From contig OY727101.1 in the NCBI GenBank assembly GCA_963402885.1, forward strand, positions 11,232,917 to 11,296,916: a stretch of DNA of 64,000 bases. The letters run 5' to 3'. A model generated the notes under the pieces. The model was not told the origin of the DNA and searched no databases. It was given only the letters and a program-made list of their open reading frames with translations. The translations under genes were made by a program, and so were the position numbers. This document shows positions 12,006-23,935 of this stretch, piece by piece. Source of the stretch: Antedon bifida. Its lineage: Eukaryota; Echinodermata; Crinoidea; Comatulida; Antedonidae. Numbering within the stretch: the stretch's first letter is position 1; each line of letters opens with the position of its first letter.

Positions 12006-12204
12006 GCCTGAACTGATACAATAAATTATTTAAAAAAATATTGTCTAAAGTGCAAATCTATATTTGATTGTTTAATTAATGAAATGTTATGGATAAGAGT
12101 TGAAACCGTCACAAAATGGCTCAGTCAAAGCAAAATTATTTAACAATTTTAACGAGAGGAGGAGCTTATCTTTCTAGGCTTTCTTTGTTATTAATTGTTT
12201 ATAG

Positions 12205-12410
12205 TGTAATCTAAACAATAGCTACGCGATTGTCTGGCGGTGTACTTTTAACGAATCGTTCATGGCCTAGCTCTCTGTAGTGCGGTATTCGCGTCGATAT
12301 CATGTTACATCCAGGGATAAAAAATGCGTATTTTTTTTCAGGTGAAAGTCGGCTATTAGAAATTTAGACACGTGTCGCCCGACGTACCAGGCTAAAAAAT
12401 ACCATGAATC
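12205..12410 (+). repeat. Interspersed repeat copy 3 ('TTGTCTGGCGGTGT' family)
   Basis: Matches 5805-6010 in the order AACAATAGCTACGCG, TTGTCTGGCGGTGT, 'cgaatcgttca', ATCATGTTACATCCAGGGAT and 'gaaagtcggc'. It sits inside the Harbinger-like element, so it was either part of that element or inserted into it. Confidence 0.6.
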
Positions 12411-12921
12411 GGATCGTAAATAGTATGCTTAGACCTATATATTTTTATTTTACCGTGTAGGCCTAGGCCTATATATATTTTTATTTTACGGTAGGCCTAG
12501 GATACAGTATAATACATGATTATTTTAATAAATATAATTATAACATAACATACGAGCCCAAAAAGCTATTAAACGAATTAACAATCGTGTTAACAACGCG
12601 TTGTAACAACAATGACCGGACTGCTAATAACCCGTTATTTTGAGTCATCATAGGATTTCACGCAACACACCATAACAAGGACTGTTAATAACGCGTTGGA
12701 ATCATCGTTACGCAACACTGAACGGCATGTCCGGTCTCCCGTTAATTACGCGTTAAACAATGGAGTGATCATAACAGCATAGTAGCTAGTAAACGGAGGG
12801 CTTGATATGCCTCACTGAACACGCCCAACCCCATTTAAATTAGCTTGCATATAACGGTAAATCGTTAAACTAGTTGCGTTACAACAAGTTAAACGGAGTA
12901 AAAACATTTGGGCACGCTCCC

Positions 12922-13451
12922 TAATGATGTTGATGGGGCGTATGATACTTTTCATTTAATTTTTTATGAGTGCTGTAATAATCACGCTCCAATAGTTGAA
13001 CGGTCATTAAATAATATTCGAAAATCAAAACCTTGGATTTCTCGATCCATTAAAAAAATGATTAACAAAAAACATAAACTATATTCAAAAGTAATAAAAT
13101 CGGGTTATGACAATATTAAAGTAGCTGAATATAAAAGACATCGAAATATGTTGACAAAATTATTAAGGGACGCAAAAAGAACTTATTATATACTAATTTA
13201 TTTACGCAAAATCGTAGTAATTCCACTAAAACGTGGGAAACTATAAATAAATGGTTTGCTCGGAAAAAATAATTCAAACAGCAGCCCCACCTTACCAGAA
13301 AAAGTGATAAATAAAAATGGAGCTGAGGTATCTCACCCCAAGCAGATTGTAGATAGCTTTAATCATTTTTTCACAAATATCGGTCCAAATCTCTCCAAAG
13401 AAGTAAGTCCAACGATAAAAACATTTAGTGATTATTAGCAGAGCCTTTAAA
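12922..13451 (+). pseudogene. Non-LTR retrotransposon ORF2, part 2: linker before the RT
   Basis: Continues the LINE after the Harbinger-like element: NHAPIVERSLNNIRKSKPWIS (about 12980-13045) and the following basic region are typical of the segment between endonuclease and reverse transcriptase. A frameshift near 13190 moves coding into the frame with VINKNGAEVSHPKQIVDSFN and FFTNIGPNLS (13300-13395). It ends at the 8-bp target duplication CCTTTAAA (13444-13451) of the hAT-like MITE. Confidence 0.85.
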
Positions 13452-14042
13452 GCTCAGGTACAGGCATGAATTTTAAATATAATATCTGGTTAATTGTACA
13501 TAAATCAAATATTTGTAACCGAAATCAAGACGAAAAAACATGACTTTCCCTTAATATGGTCAAATACAAAATTTGGCAAAATTCTTCCATAAAAACCAGG
13601 AAGACTTTTTTTCAGTAGTTAGGTAGTTAATCTAATTTAATAGCATGTCTGGTGACTCCCTAGAAGGTGAAAAAAGATGGTGGATATACGGTGGATAATT
13701 TTTGCTATAGCATGAAAATAAAACTCTGAAGTTGAATAAAAATACCAGAAATGTAATATTCAAAGTTATATTACCTATATTTAGTCATCTGATAACATTT
13801 TTTACCACACCGTTTATTTTTCATAGCTTTTTAAAATGCCTCTCTATTTACAAAATTTGTGTACACAAGAATAGAGATTTTACTGTGTAATTTGAACTAT
13901 CCCCCCACTGATAAGAAAGTGCTTATTTTCAACAAGCTTGTGTAACACAAATAAAATCCCAAAAATGATGAAACATAGGGGAAACTATAGATTGATAATT
14001 ATTGGAATGTATGATCAATAGACATTTTTTGCCCGCACCTGG
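13452..14042. mobile_element. hAT-like MITE, 591 bp
   Basis: It lies between two copies of CCTTTAAA (13444-13451 and 14043-14050), an 8-bp target duplication as made by hAT transposases. The ends carry imperfect inverted repeats, CAGGTACAGGCATGAATTT on the left and CAGGTGCGGGCAAAAAATG on the right read inverted. Without it the LINE frame reads AEPLNKSFFLTPTSHEE across the junction. No transposase frame is present. Confidence 0.85.
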
Positions 14043-15368
14043 CCTTTAAATAAATCTTTCTTTTTAACACCAACATCTCATGAAGAGATTTATAATTTGA
14101 TAAACGCCCTTGATAAGAGGAAATCGACTGGACATGATAATTTACCTGCCAAACTTATTATTATTGCTGCTGAGCACATTGCCATACCATTAACTTACAT
14201 TTTTAATTTATCGTTTTTTCAAGGTAAATTCCCAGATTCATTTAAAACAGCCAGAGTCATTCCCTTATTTAAAAAAGGTTCCAAGGATAATCCTGGACAT
14301 TATTGTCCCATATCAATTTTACCAATTCTTAGCAAAATTCTCGAAAAAATTGTAAATAATAGACTTATATATTTCTTTGAAAAGTTTAATATATTTCATC
14401 AGCATCAATACAGGTTTAGAGAAAAATACAGCACAAAATTGTCACTTATAAATTTAGTTAACCATCTTCTACAACAATTTGATGATGGAAATAATTCTAT
14501 TGGCATATTTATAGACTTTATGAAAGCATTCGACACGATTAATCATGAAATATTAATATCTAAACTACAACACTATGGAATAAGAGGTCAACCATTATAT
14601 TGGTTAACCGACTATTTAAAAGGAAGATTTCAATACGTGGCTGCTGACCAAATTAGTTCTGATAAACTCCCAATCTCATGTGGAGTCCCACAAGGATCAG
14701 TATTGGGTCCAACCCTGTTTCTGATCTACATAAATGATATTTCTCATTCTACTAATTTTTTTGAATTTAGGCTGTTTGCAGATGATACTAATTTATTTCA
14801 TGATTTCTCTGACAATAATATTGATCTCTCTATAATTAATTATAATTTTCAACATGTCATTGAATGGTGCAATGCAAATAAATTAACTATTAACATTGGT
14901 AAAACAAATTATATTGTATTCTGTAACAGAAATAAAAATGTTTCTACTAACGGTAACATATACGTAAAACATAAACAACTTAATGAAGCAGAAGAAGTAA
15001 TGTTTGTTGGTGTTAAGATTGATAAACATTTAATTTGGAATAGTCATATTAATGATGTTAAAAACAATATTAGAAAGAAGGCAGGCATTTTATTTAAACT
15101 AAGATATGTTGTACCCACAATATTAATCTTATTATATAAAATGTTTATTCAACCAAGTATCACTTATGGCATAGAAGTTTGGGGTAGCACGTATAAAACA
15201 TATTTACAACCTATTTATGTCATTCAAAAAATGTGTATGCGGTGTATAACTTTTTCTGATTTTAATGCTTCGTCATCTCCGATATTTAAGCAACTTAATA
15301 TTCTAGATGTTCATAAACTATACGAATTATGTGTACTTTTGTTTTTGATTTATATAATAGAAACGTAA
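14043..15368 (+). pseudogene. Non-LTR retrotransposon ORF2, part 3: reverse transcriptase
   Basis: A reverse transcriptase of the CR1/Jockey-like type, open over 423 codons from 14097. Palm motifs in order are GHDNLPAKLI, FKTARVIPLFKKGSKD, the catalytic-Asp motif FIDFMKAFDTINH (about 14510), CGVPQGSVLGPTLFLIYIND (about 14680) and FRLFADDTNLF with the catalytic ADD (about 14770). The thumb and C-terminal regions follow. Copying of the element RNA at the nick is the family function. The frame is open but the full ORF2 is broken upstream, so this copy cannot be autonomous. It continues from part 2 once the MITE is removed. Confidence 0.93.
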
Positions 15369-15600
15369 AAAATATAACTGAACTACTATTATCAAGATAC
15401 TGATTAATGCTGGCCCACCTCTTTCTTTTTGTCATTATTGTGTTTTTTTTTTTACATTATTGTATAATATTAATATTATATTATCAAAATCGTTTACACT
15501 GAACAGTATTATATTTGTTAATTAGGTGTAAACCATTGACTAGCGAAAGCTATTTGTTTATACCGTTTTGCCTTTGGTGAATAAAGAATTATATAATTAC
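15369..15600 (+). other. Probable 3' untranslated region of the LINE
   Basis: AT-rich non-coding sequence after the RT stop, ending with 'ggtgaataaagaatt' near 15580-15593. The exact 3' end and target duplication could not be fixed, because the 5' end of the LINE is also unclear. Confidence 0.5.
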
Positions 15601-15609
15601 GGTATACAT

Positions 15610-16365
15610 TCATGATTATAATATAATTATAGATTTATTGAAAGTAATTTACTAAAGTAATTTACTAAAATGCCAGGTCAATTTAGATAAATAGCAGTTT
15701 TTAAAGTCCTCACTTGCTTTGATGTTACGCTAGGCCTAGGCAGCCAAGCACCAAGCAACACGTACCTGCGCTTCGCTCAAATTTACCGCAGTCATATTTT
15801 GGACGCGCCTCAATATTTCGTTGCCATGCGAAACAGATTTTGTTATGGCTTACGAAAACGAATACGTGTGCGTGACGTATCCGTTTTCGTTATCGTATTC
15901 GTAAGATTACGAAACCTCTCTACTTATATTAAAAAGAGTATTTAAGCGGCGCGCCATACAAAAATACCGGATGTTGATAATAGGGAGGTTTCGCAACGCT
16001 ACGAATACGATAACGAAAACGGATACGTCATACATTTATGAAACTTTTGAGCTGATCCCCATTTCATATTCGTAAAGCGTATTTGTGTTGACGAATATCA
16101 CCAGTCATATTCGTAACTACAAAACGAGTATAGTTTTTGATTATTTTCCACATTTTGCATTTGAATCAGAAATGATTCATGATTATAATATAATTATAGA
16201 TTTATTGAAAGTAATTTACTAAAAGTAATTTACTAAAATAACAAGTCGATTTTGATAAATAGCAGTTTTTAAAGTGCTCACTCGCTTTGATGTTACGCTA
16301 GGCCTAGGCAGCCAAGCAACACGTACCTGCTGCGCTTCGAATTTACCGCAGTCACATTTTTTTTT
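15610..16365. repeat. Duplicated 190-bp segment flanking palindromic MITEs
   Basis: 15610-15800 and 16170-16365 are near-identical direct copies: both start CATGATTATAATATAATTAT and include GATGTTACGCTAGGCCTAGG and CAACACGTACCTGC. The material between and after them is the palindromic cluster annotated separately. Confidence 0.85.
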
Positions 16366-16480
16366 TTTGGATCGACGGCGCCCTCGATTTTTGCAGGCTT
16401 ACGAAAACGAATACATGTGCGTGACGTATTCGTTTTCGTTATCGTATTCGTAGCGTTGCGAAACCTCTCTATTGTGAACA
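15844..16480. mobile_element. Cluster of palindromic MITE-like units
   Basis: The block GGCTTACGAAAACGAATAC ... CGTTTTCGTTATCGTATTCG ... CGAAACCTCTCT occurs at 15844-15925 and 16397-16475, and inverted at 15972-16040. Each block is itself nearly self-complementary. The inverted pair 15844/16040 bounds a unit of about 190 bp. No target duplication could be set with confidence. Confidence 0.6.
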
Positions 16481-16499
16481 AAATTAGACGAGATTTCAA

Positions 16500-17340
16500 G
16501 CGCGACCGCTTTTATCTGTCGTTGTTGTCACCATGCGAAACAGCAGTACCGACAACCTAGATGAAGGCCTAGTAGGCCTAGGCTGCTACACCACTAATTA
16601 AATTAATAATAATATAATCAGCTACGATCGATGAAGACCACTTTGTTGATTTTACATACCTCCTTCTGGATCCCTCTGAACCATTAAGGAAGAATAATCT
16701 TTAGCTTATTGCTTAGAAAAGCATCCAGCTGATGAGATGATTGCAGCAGCCAACAGTCACAATTTGCCATCTTCGCGTTAGGCCTATTTATTATAGCTTT
16801 TTGACTTGCTCCAACCATGCATGACGCTCAAGTACATGTTACGTATGAAACGCCATATGTGCCAAAATATTCATCTTTTACCAATTCAAGTCGACATTCG
16901 CATTTACTTGAATGTAAAATCATGGAAAATTCTCAAACGGATTCTCTTCTTTATCTTTAGAATTGTGTACAATAAGGTATTTTTCACGATAACAAACTCT
17001 TGGTTAACGTGTATAAGAAAAACCGTGTAACATCACATGTGGAAATCGGTGTTAATTATCTATTCTGTCTATAATACTGAACGAAACTTAGAGTGCTATG
17101 ACATTTTCAAAGCGATTTAGTAATAGTATAATATAATCTCCAAAATAATGTAATAGCAAAATAGTTTGATCATAAACAAAATAATCACGTTAAGTAGAAA
17201 ACATGACACTAGATGCAGTGCAGTACAAAAAACAATGAAAAGTAATTATGTTGATTCATTACCGATAAAAAACTAATTATTATGTGATATTAAAATCGCA
17301 TATTCACAAAAATAAATATAATGTAGTATGAGTATTAGAC
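16500..17340. other. Gene-free stretch
   Basis: No conserved frame or repeat is recognised here. A short frame at 16806-17030 has no domain features. Confidence 0.4.
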
Positions 17341-18273
17341 CGGCAGCCCAGAGACATTTCGTTAGATGAGCTAGGTACCAATATCTGACTATTTAAGTGT
17401 GTTGGGGGTCACTTGAAGTCAATGAAAATGGGAGTCTGCCGGGTACCCCCTGCTGCGTCTAGACCGGGGGGACCCCGAAATGTGCTAAAAAATCGGCACC
17501 GGTTAGATGAGAGAGATACCACCCAATTTTACCACCACGGGATGCCCATTGGCATCCTTATACCAGTATCACAAACGACAGACTTTTTGTCTGCTGCAAT
17601 AGGCCCGCCAGACCCTCCGAGGGAGGGCCTAAAATGGGGCTAGCATAGATGAGTGAGGTACCACTCAAAATTAATGCCAAATGAACAAGTTGTGTTCATA
17701 AAATACGAAATGGATAACAACAGACTAATTGTCTGCTGCACCGCAAGTGCCAGACTCCCTAAAGTTAGACTAGAGACCCCCCTTCCCCCAACTAGCCCAG
17801 CCTAGATATTGTAGATACCACCAGCAACCAATTTTATATGATTTAGCACAATGTAAGCAATACCAAATGACCTATTACAGACTATCTGTACACTGTCTTG
17901 GCCCTGGCAGACCCCTCTAAAGTTAGACTAGAGACCCCCTTTCCCCAACTAGCCCAGCTTAGATATTGTAGATACCACCAGCAACCAATGTTATATGCTT
18001 TAGCACATTGTAAGCAATACCAAATGACCTATTACAGACTATCTGTACACTGCCTTGGCCCTGGCAGACTCCTCTAAAGTTCGACTAGAGACCCCATTTA
18101 CCCCAAGTATAGCCTACCTTAGATATTGTAGATACCACCAGGAGCAAAAAAACCCCAAAACAACATGTTTAATTGAATAAAGTTTAACTTTAATCGAACT
18201 AACACAAAACAATTGAAAATATATCCCATCAATGACGATAAAATGACCATTACCATTCTAAAGGGAAAAATAG
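17341..18273. repeat. Interspersed repeat R1, copy X, left part
   Basis: Begins CGGCAGCCCAGAGACATTT and is nearly identical to 28909-29473 over its first 400 bp. It then holds about three tandem units of about 160 bp (17752-18115) that start 'ctaaagttagactagagaccccc' and contain TAGATATTGTAGATACCACC. It is interrupted at 18274 by the CACTA-like element and resumes at 23648. Confidence 0.85.
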
Positions 18274-18930
18274 CACTGTAAAAACAGTGTTTAGCTGTTA
18301 AACATAAAATACACGTATCACACCTAAACATGTTTAGCATTGTGTTTAATCTTAAAACACATAAACACATTTCTAAACATTTCATATGTTTAGATTCTAA
18401 ACACAACCGTTTATACAACAATATTTCAATGTGTTTAGCTTTTTTAGAATAGGGTATTGCAGCGTTAACATTATCGCTAAACACATTTCTAAACACGTCC
18501 TAAACACCAGTGTTTAAGTTGTATACGCCTCTTGTGTTTAATATTTGTTCGTGCTTAGTATATATTATGTTTAGTAAAATTAACGTTTGAATCTTAAACA
18601 TGATTGTGTTTAATACAACAAACTTACATGTTTAATATTTGTTTGTGCTTATTAAAATTGGTGTTTAGAAGTGAAAGCGTTTGTTTAAATTATGCTTAGA
18701 GAATTTACGTTTCAAATCTAAACACCACTGTGCTTAATAACACACTTATTGTGTTTAATATTTGTTTGTGCTTACTAAAATTGGTGTTTAGAAGTGAAAG
18801 TGTTTGTTTAAATTATGCTTAGAGAAGTAACGTTTCAAATCTAAACACCACTGTGTTTAATAACACACTTATTGTGTTTAATATTTGTTTGTGCTTACTA
18901 AAATTGGTGTTTAGAAGTGTTATATTTTTA
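18274..18930. repeat. Left subterminal repeats of the CACTA-like element
   Basis: GTGTTTAG, GTGTTTAA and TGTTTGTGCTTA words recur about every 15-40 bp. Two consecutive blocks (about 18600-18730 and 18730-18850) are near copies, containing TTGGTGTTTAGAAGTGAAAG. The first 16 bases, CACTGTAAAAACAGTG, can themselves form a small hairpin. Confidence 0.8.
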
Positions 18931-20345
18931 TTATGCTGGCATGCATTTGGAAATGTGTATTGGATTGAATAGATCCATTTAGTTTGGTAAATTGTTTGTT
19001 GGATTGATGTTCTGTTATTTCGATTTACGGTACCAACATGTTGTTTGGAAAGTACAGTAAATAGATTCATTTAGATACGTTTTATTATATTATAATTTGA
19101 TTAATAGAGTAAAAAGTTTTGCATCGCTTTCGACCAAAATACACCACATTTCCCATCCTTTTACCACACGCCGTGCATCTCCCCCCTAAAAATGATTGAC
19201 CATGATGCATCAAAATACAGTTGATACCATTAATTCCCATGGTAGATGATGATTTTGGCATGAACAATTTCAAATTAAAAATATTAATTATTTACATAAA
19301 CACATATTTCATAACTAATATAAAACACTTTATGGCGTTAAGATTATAATTTAAGCTATAAATGTTTATGAAATGATGAAATATCCATATATACATACAA
19401 TAGCAACACCCCAAGGAAAGACTGATTATGATGGATGAGGAGAAAAAACCGCGAATCAGTGCGCGCCTTTTCAGCAGAAGCCGTTGAGTTGGATGGGAGT
19501 GGTGTCGGGAAGGTGAAACAAAAATCTTTCTAATTCTTAGCTTTACGTTGATTAAAGTAATCATAATATATTGCAGGTAAGTTATTTCACATTGTTTGTA
19601 TTGGTAATATGTATATAGTGATTATATTAAATTTGCTTTTTGGAATAATAGTTGCTTGCCGATGTCTTGTATAGCCGGCCTAATTTTGGCCAACGGTCGA
19701 CAACAGCAGCTTCGAAAGTAGGTGAAAAGCAAAGAAATCGGCAAACCTAGAAATCGCCCCATTCACTATCGATATTATAACAATAAAATTAGCTATCCTA
19801 TCTTTTTTTACTTTGAATACAGTTAATAATAGCCTAGAGGAAAAATGGTAAAACAGCATGTTACAAGAGTTGTCAATATATCCTAACCCTGTAGATTATT
19901 TGATAACAATCCTAGAAAATACTAAGTAGGAAACCTTTCCATTTCTTCCCTGGGTGAATATTAGGAACTGGACTCAAAAAGTATTTACTTATTTTTCTAG
20001 ACTAGGCCTTAGCTCCTTCATAGGCCATGATAATGTTAATGTCATTTACTATTAGTATTATATTATTTAATTTTATAGGAAAAAAGAAAGGAAAATAAAT
20101 ATTTTCATTGAGAATGAGGACAAGAATTAGGAGAGAGAAATCACTCAAGCATTACTATCCTCAATTTGTTAGAGTAGGCTGAATGATTGATCACTGAAAG
20201 GTGATGGGTTGTTGCCACAAATATCTAGTGTATCAGTATAGCTTAGTACTGTATTATATAAAAATACTGGAGATTACAAATATACTGTATTTTTAAGGTA
20301 TATGTTTATACAGTATTAGGCCTATTGGTTCTTTTTTATTTCAGC

Positions 20346-20438
20346 ATGGATTTAATAGATGATAACAGTTCTGCTGAAGAAATCAAAACTTGTTTGATTG
20401 AGTGTGGGATCCCAGAAGATAATGCCAAAAATAAATGA
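20346..20438 (+). pseudogene. Possible captured first-exon fragment in the CACTA-like element
   Basis: A 30-codon frame starts at an ATG directly after a 'tttatttcagc' acceptor-like sequence and reads MDLIDDNSSAEE..., ending at TGA. With the segment at 22616-22732 it looks like pieces of a gene whose remaining exons are lost or too short to see. No family is recognised. It could be chance. Confidence 0.3.
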
Positions 20439-20675
20439 AAGTGAGAATCTAAAATAAAATGATATCACTAAGCTATTATATTTTGCTCTTTTATTCTTTA
20501 TTTAAAAAAAAAATTTGAATGTATTATTGTTTTAACATAGTCTGGTAAATTTCTTGTATATTTTCAGAATCTGACCACATATTATAATGGTAATAGGCCT
20601 AACCTGTATTTAAAAAAATTAAATAATGTCGTTATATTATTATAGGCCTACAGTAAAACTAATACTTAAAATAAA

Positions 20676-22087
20676 TAGACTATTGTCTCAATGAAGCTCT
20701 AACTAGTCAGCCTCATGAGGTCTTCGGGCAACTGAAGGCTTCTAGTGGAGTGTAGTTGTTTCAATATGTCTTTAAATTAAAAAATAAATAATGTATGTTT
20801 ATTTAAAAACAAATTATACAATTATTAAAATATCAATAATAACAGTACACTCCAAATAAATAGACTATTGTCTCAATGAAGCTCTAACTAGTCAGCCTCA
20901 TGAGGTCTTCGGGCAACTGAAGGCTTCTAGTGGAGTGTAGTTGTTTCAATATGTCTTTAAATTAAAAAATAAATATGTATGTTTATTTAAAAAACTATTA
21001 AAATATCAATAATAACAGTACACTCCAAATAAATAGACTATTGTCTCAATGAAGTTCTAACTAGTCAGCCTCATGAGGTCTTAGGGCAACTGCAGGCTTC
21101 TAGTGGAGTGTAGTTGTTTCAATATGTCTTTAAATTAAAAAATAAATAATGTATGTTTATTTAAAAACAAAACAAATTATACAATTTTAAAATATCAATA
21201 ATAACAGTACACTCCAAATAAATAGACTATTGTCTCAATGAAGTTCTAACTAGTCAGCCTCATGAGGTCTTCGGGCAACTGCAGGCTTCTAGTGGAGTAT
21301 AGTTGTTTCAATATGTCTTTAAATTAAAAAATAAATAATGTATGTTTATTTAAAATCAACAAAATTATACAATTATTAAAATATCAATAATAACAGTACA
21401 CTCCAAATAAATAGACTATTGTCTCAATGAAGCTCTAACTAGTCAGCCTCATGAGGTCTTAGGGCAACTGCAGGCTTCTAGTGGAGTGTAGTTGTTTCAA
21501 TATGTCTTTAAATTAAAAAATCAATAATGTATGTTTATTTAAAAACAACAAAATTATACAATTATTAAAATATCAATAATAACAGTACACTCCAAATAAA
21601 TAGACTATTGTCTCAATGAAGTTCAAACTAGCCAGCCTCATGAGGTCTTAGGGCAACTGCAGGCTTCTAGTGGAGTGTAGTTGTTTCAATATTATGTCTT
21701 TTTAAAATAAAAAATAAATAATGAATGTTTATTTAAAAAATTATTAAAATATCAATAATAGCAGTACACTCCAAATAAATAGACTATTGTCTCAATGAAG
21801 TTCTAACTAGTCAGCCTCATGAGGTCTTCGGGCAACTGCAGGCTTCTAGTGGAGTGTAGTTGTTTCAATATGTCTTTTTTAAATAAAAAATAAATAATGT
21901 ATGTTTATTTAAAAACAACAAAATTATACAATTATTAAAATACCAGTAACAACAATACACTCCAAATAAAAAGACTATTGTCTCAATGAAGTTCTAACTA
22001 AACAGCCTCATGAGGTCTTAGGGCAACTGAAGGCTTCTAGTGGAGTGTAGTTGTTTCAATAAATATGTCTTTTTAAAATAAAAATTA
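20676..22087. repeat. Tandem array of eight about 188-bp units
   Basis: Units begin GACTATTGTCTCAATGAAG at about 20678, 20863, 21036, 21225, 21414, 21603, 21782 and 21973. Each contains GTCAGCCTCATGAGGTCTT, GGCTTCTAGTGGAGTGTAG and an AT-rich tail with ACAGTACACTCC. ACACTCC and GGAGTGT of one unit are inverted and bracket the conserved part. Spacing varies from 173 to 191 bp through indels in the AT-rich tail. Confidence 0.93.
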
Positions 22088-22615
22088 GTAAAAAAAAAAA
22101 TCATGTCAGGGGTCTAAATTCATCATCTAATTCGTATACAGTAACTGTTTCATGTCAATAAACCTTGGAACAAGGCCTACCTCAATGGAAATAAGACTAC
22201 ATTGGTCATTAAGCTATCGTGACTGATAATGGCATCAACAATTCAATATGCAATTTTATTGTTTCAAAATAATATTTCTTATATTTTTCTTAGACATCTG
22301 ATATGGATATTGAGCAACCATCTTTCTTTCTCTAGTGAAGAATGAGAAGATGAACATAATTTGTCCACTTTTAGCACTGAAACTGAATGTCCCCTTCCAA
22401 TATATTCATCTAGGGTATGACTTGGTAACCGTATAGATGCTTTTAAGCATCTGGACAAAATTATAGAGGAGACATCAGAACTAACATTTTTTTAAATTTT
22501 ATCCTATTATTTATTGCAGGTAATTGCAGAATTTGAACAATGCTGTTTTTTATACGGTTGTCAATAAATTAATAAACCAGATTATTTTTAATATTCATTA
22601 ATTTTTTTCTTGCAG

Positions 22616-22732
22616 GAGGACATGGATCAAGACATAGAACCACCAAGGCTTGTCTTGAATACCACAGGGAAACGGGTAGAATCCTGCATTCTCTGCAATG
22701 AAAATGTTTTTAAAGTCAACGCTATAAGTTAA
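22616..22732 (+). pseudogene. Possible captured exon fragment in the CACTA-like element
   Basis: After 'ttttttcttgcag', a good splice acceptor, there is an open segment of 38 codons. It contains DMDQDIEPPRLVLN and ends in KRVESCILCNENVF before a TAA. The CxxC could begin a zinc finger. Another acceptor-like 'tttcttag' with a short acidic frame lies at about 22290-22336. Gene-fragment capture is common in CACTA elements, but origin and function are unknown. Confidence 0.35.
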
Positions 22733-23224
22733 TGGCAATTTTTGTTTTCGATTTACATTATCCGACTCAGTATCTCAAATAGTAGGTATTTTTCAATACT
22801 GGATTTTAAAGGATAAAGAAAATGCATTTTTTCAATCCACAGCTTTCCATAATGTCAACACATTGTTGGAAGCTGTATATTAAACTCAACTGCCTTATTA
22901 ATTGAAAATGTTATAGTTGATATTATTATACAGTTGTATTATCATACAATGTATCTTTCATGTTATTATTTCAGTTTATATTGGTAGAAATGAATAAATA
23001 ATTTAAATGTTTTGATTAAAATATCACTTTCGTCCGTTGTGTTCTTAATTAATGATGTCAATCTGATACGCATAAAGACCAATAGGAGTTTAAAAAGATA
23101 ACAACAAAATAAGTGATTATTGGCTATGAAAAATGTTAATGAAGAGCATGAAAACAGTTACATTTTTCCATGTTTGCTAAATATTTCAAGTAAGCATGGA
23201 TTCTTAATTGTATACCACAGGAAA

Positions 23225-23647
23225 TACATTGCTAAGCTCTTCTATGCTAAACGCAAAACGGCCTAAACACTTGCATTTAAGCACAAATGATATTCTAAAC
23301 ACTATAGAGTTAAAACACTATCCTTTTTCTAAGCACTTCTGTGCTAAACACAAAACGGTCTAAACACTTGAAAGATAAGCATATTTTTCTTCTAAACACT
23401 ACATCAAAAACACTATAATTTTCTAAACACAGAACGAGCTAAACACAGAAAAGGCTAAACACTTGAAAGATAAGCGTATTTTTCTTCTAAACACCAAAGT
23501 AAAAAACACAAAACGAAACTAAACACATTAGTGCTAAACACTAAATAAGCCTAAGCACATAGAATGCTAAACATGTTTAGCATTCTATGTGTCTCCAAAG
23601 TGACTACAAGAATTGTGTTTAGCATTGTGTTTATAGTTTTTACAGTG
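23225..23647. repeat. Right subterminal repeats of the CACTA-like element
   Basis: CTAAACAC, CTAAGCAC and CTAAACACTTGAAAGATAAG words recur many times, the complement of the left-end words. The stretch includes a 36-bp palindrome and ends in GTTTTTACAGTG. Confidence 0.8.
23556..23591. repeat. 36-bp perfect palindrome in the subterminal region
   Basis: The left half CACATAGAATGCTAAACA is followed directly by its exact reverse complement. It combines two opposed CTAAACA binding-type words. Confidence 0.9.
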
Positions 23648-23935
23648 AGTTTAAGAGTTTCACTTAAAACTTATATAAGCCAAATAATAAAAACTTTTCA
23701 ACGTATGATATGGTTGGAATCTACCTAAAACATATTTTACTGACTAAACGCTGTAGTTTTACAGAAATAGGCCTACTGCACATACAATTTTAAGTAAAAA
23801 AAAAACGCCCAATGCTTTTTAGAAGAGTATAGTAATAATTTGTAACATAATGTGGTAATTACTATTAACATTTGTGACCCGATCTGGCAAAACCCTACTT
23901 TTGTCGGAAATATTCATTTTGTATTTTTTTATATA
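23648..23935. repeat. Interspersed repeat R1, copy X, right part
   Basis: Matches 31737-31985 and then 33466-33510: 'tttaagagtttcactt', CTGACTAAACGCTGTAGTTT, 'gcccaatgctttttagaagagtat' and GTGACCCGAT.TGGCAAAACCCT. It continues copy X after the CACTA-like element. Confidence 0.75.

Larger units (their letters stand above)
8722..12921. mobile_element. Harbinger-like non-autonomous DNA transposon, 4.2 kb
   Basis: The ends are perfect 30-bp terminal inverted repeats starting GGGAGCGTGCCCAAATGTTT. The 3-bp target duplication TAA flanks them (8719-8721 and 12922-12924). TIRs beginning GGG and a TWA target duplication are typical of the PIF/Harbinger superfamily. Removing the element and one TAA rejoins the LINE frame exactly (VYSC then NDVDGAY), which proves the borders. 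No transposase or Myb-like frame is present. Inside are a 246-bp-period duplication, an 81-bp minisatellite and one copy of an interspersed repeat. Confidence 0.9.
18274..23647. mobile_element. CACTA-like (CMC superfamily) non-autonomous DNA transposon, 5.4 kb
   Basis: The ends are 12-bp perfect inverted repeats, CACTGTAAAAAC, flanked by the dinucleotide AG on both sides (18272-18273, 23648-23649). The R1 copy at 31549-31860 is continuous across this point (AG at 31735-31736) and so is an empty site. Dozens of GTGTTTAG-type words crowd the left 650 bp, and their complements CTAAACAC crowd the right 430 bp. Such subterminal repeats are transposase-binding sites in En/Spm elements. No transposase is visible. 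The interior has a 188-bp tandem array and two exon-like fragments. Confidence 0.88.

Noticed and set aside
18274..23647. Telomere-like reading of the many CTAAACAC words
   Set aside because: The words are irregularly spaced, inverted between the two ends and confined to the termini of a bounded transposon.
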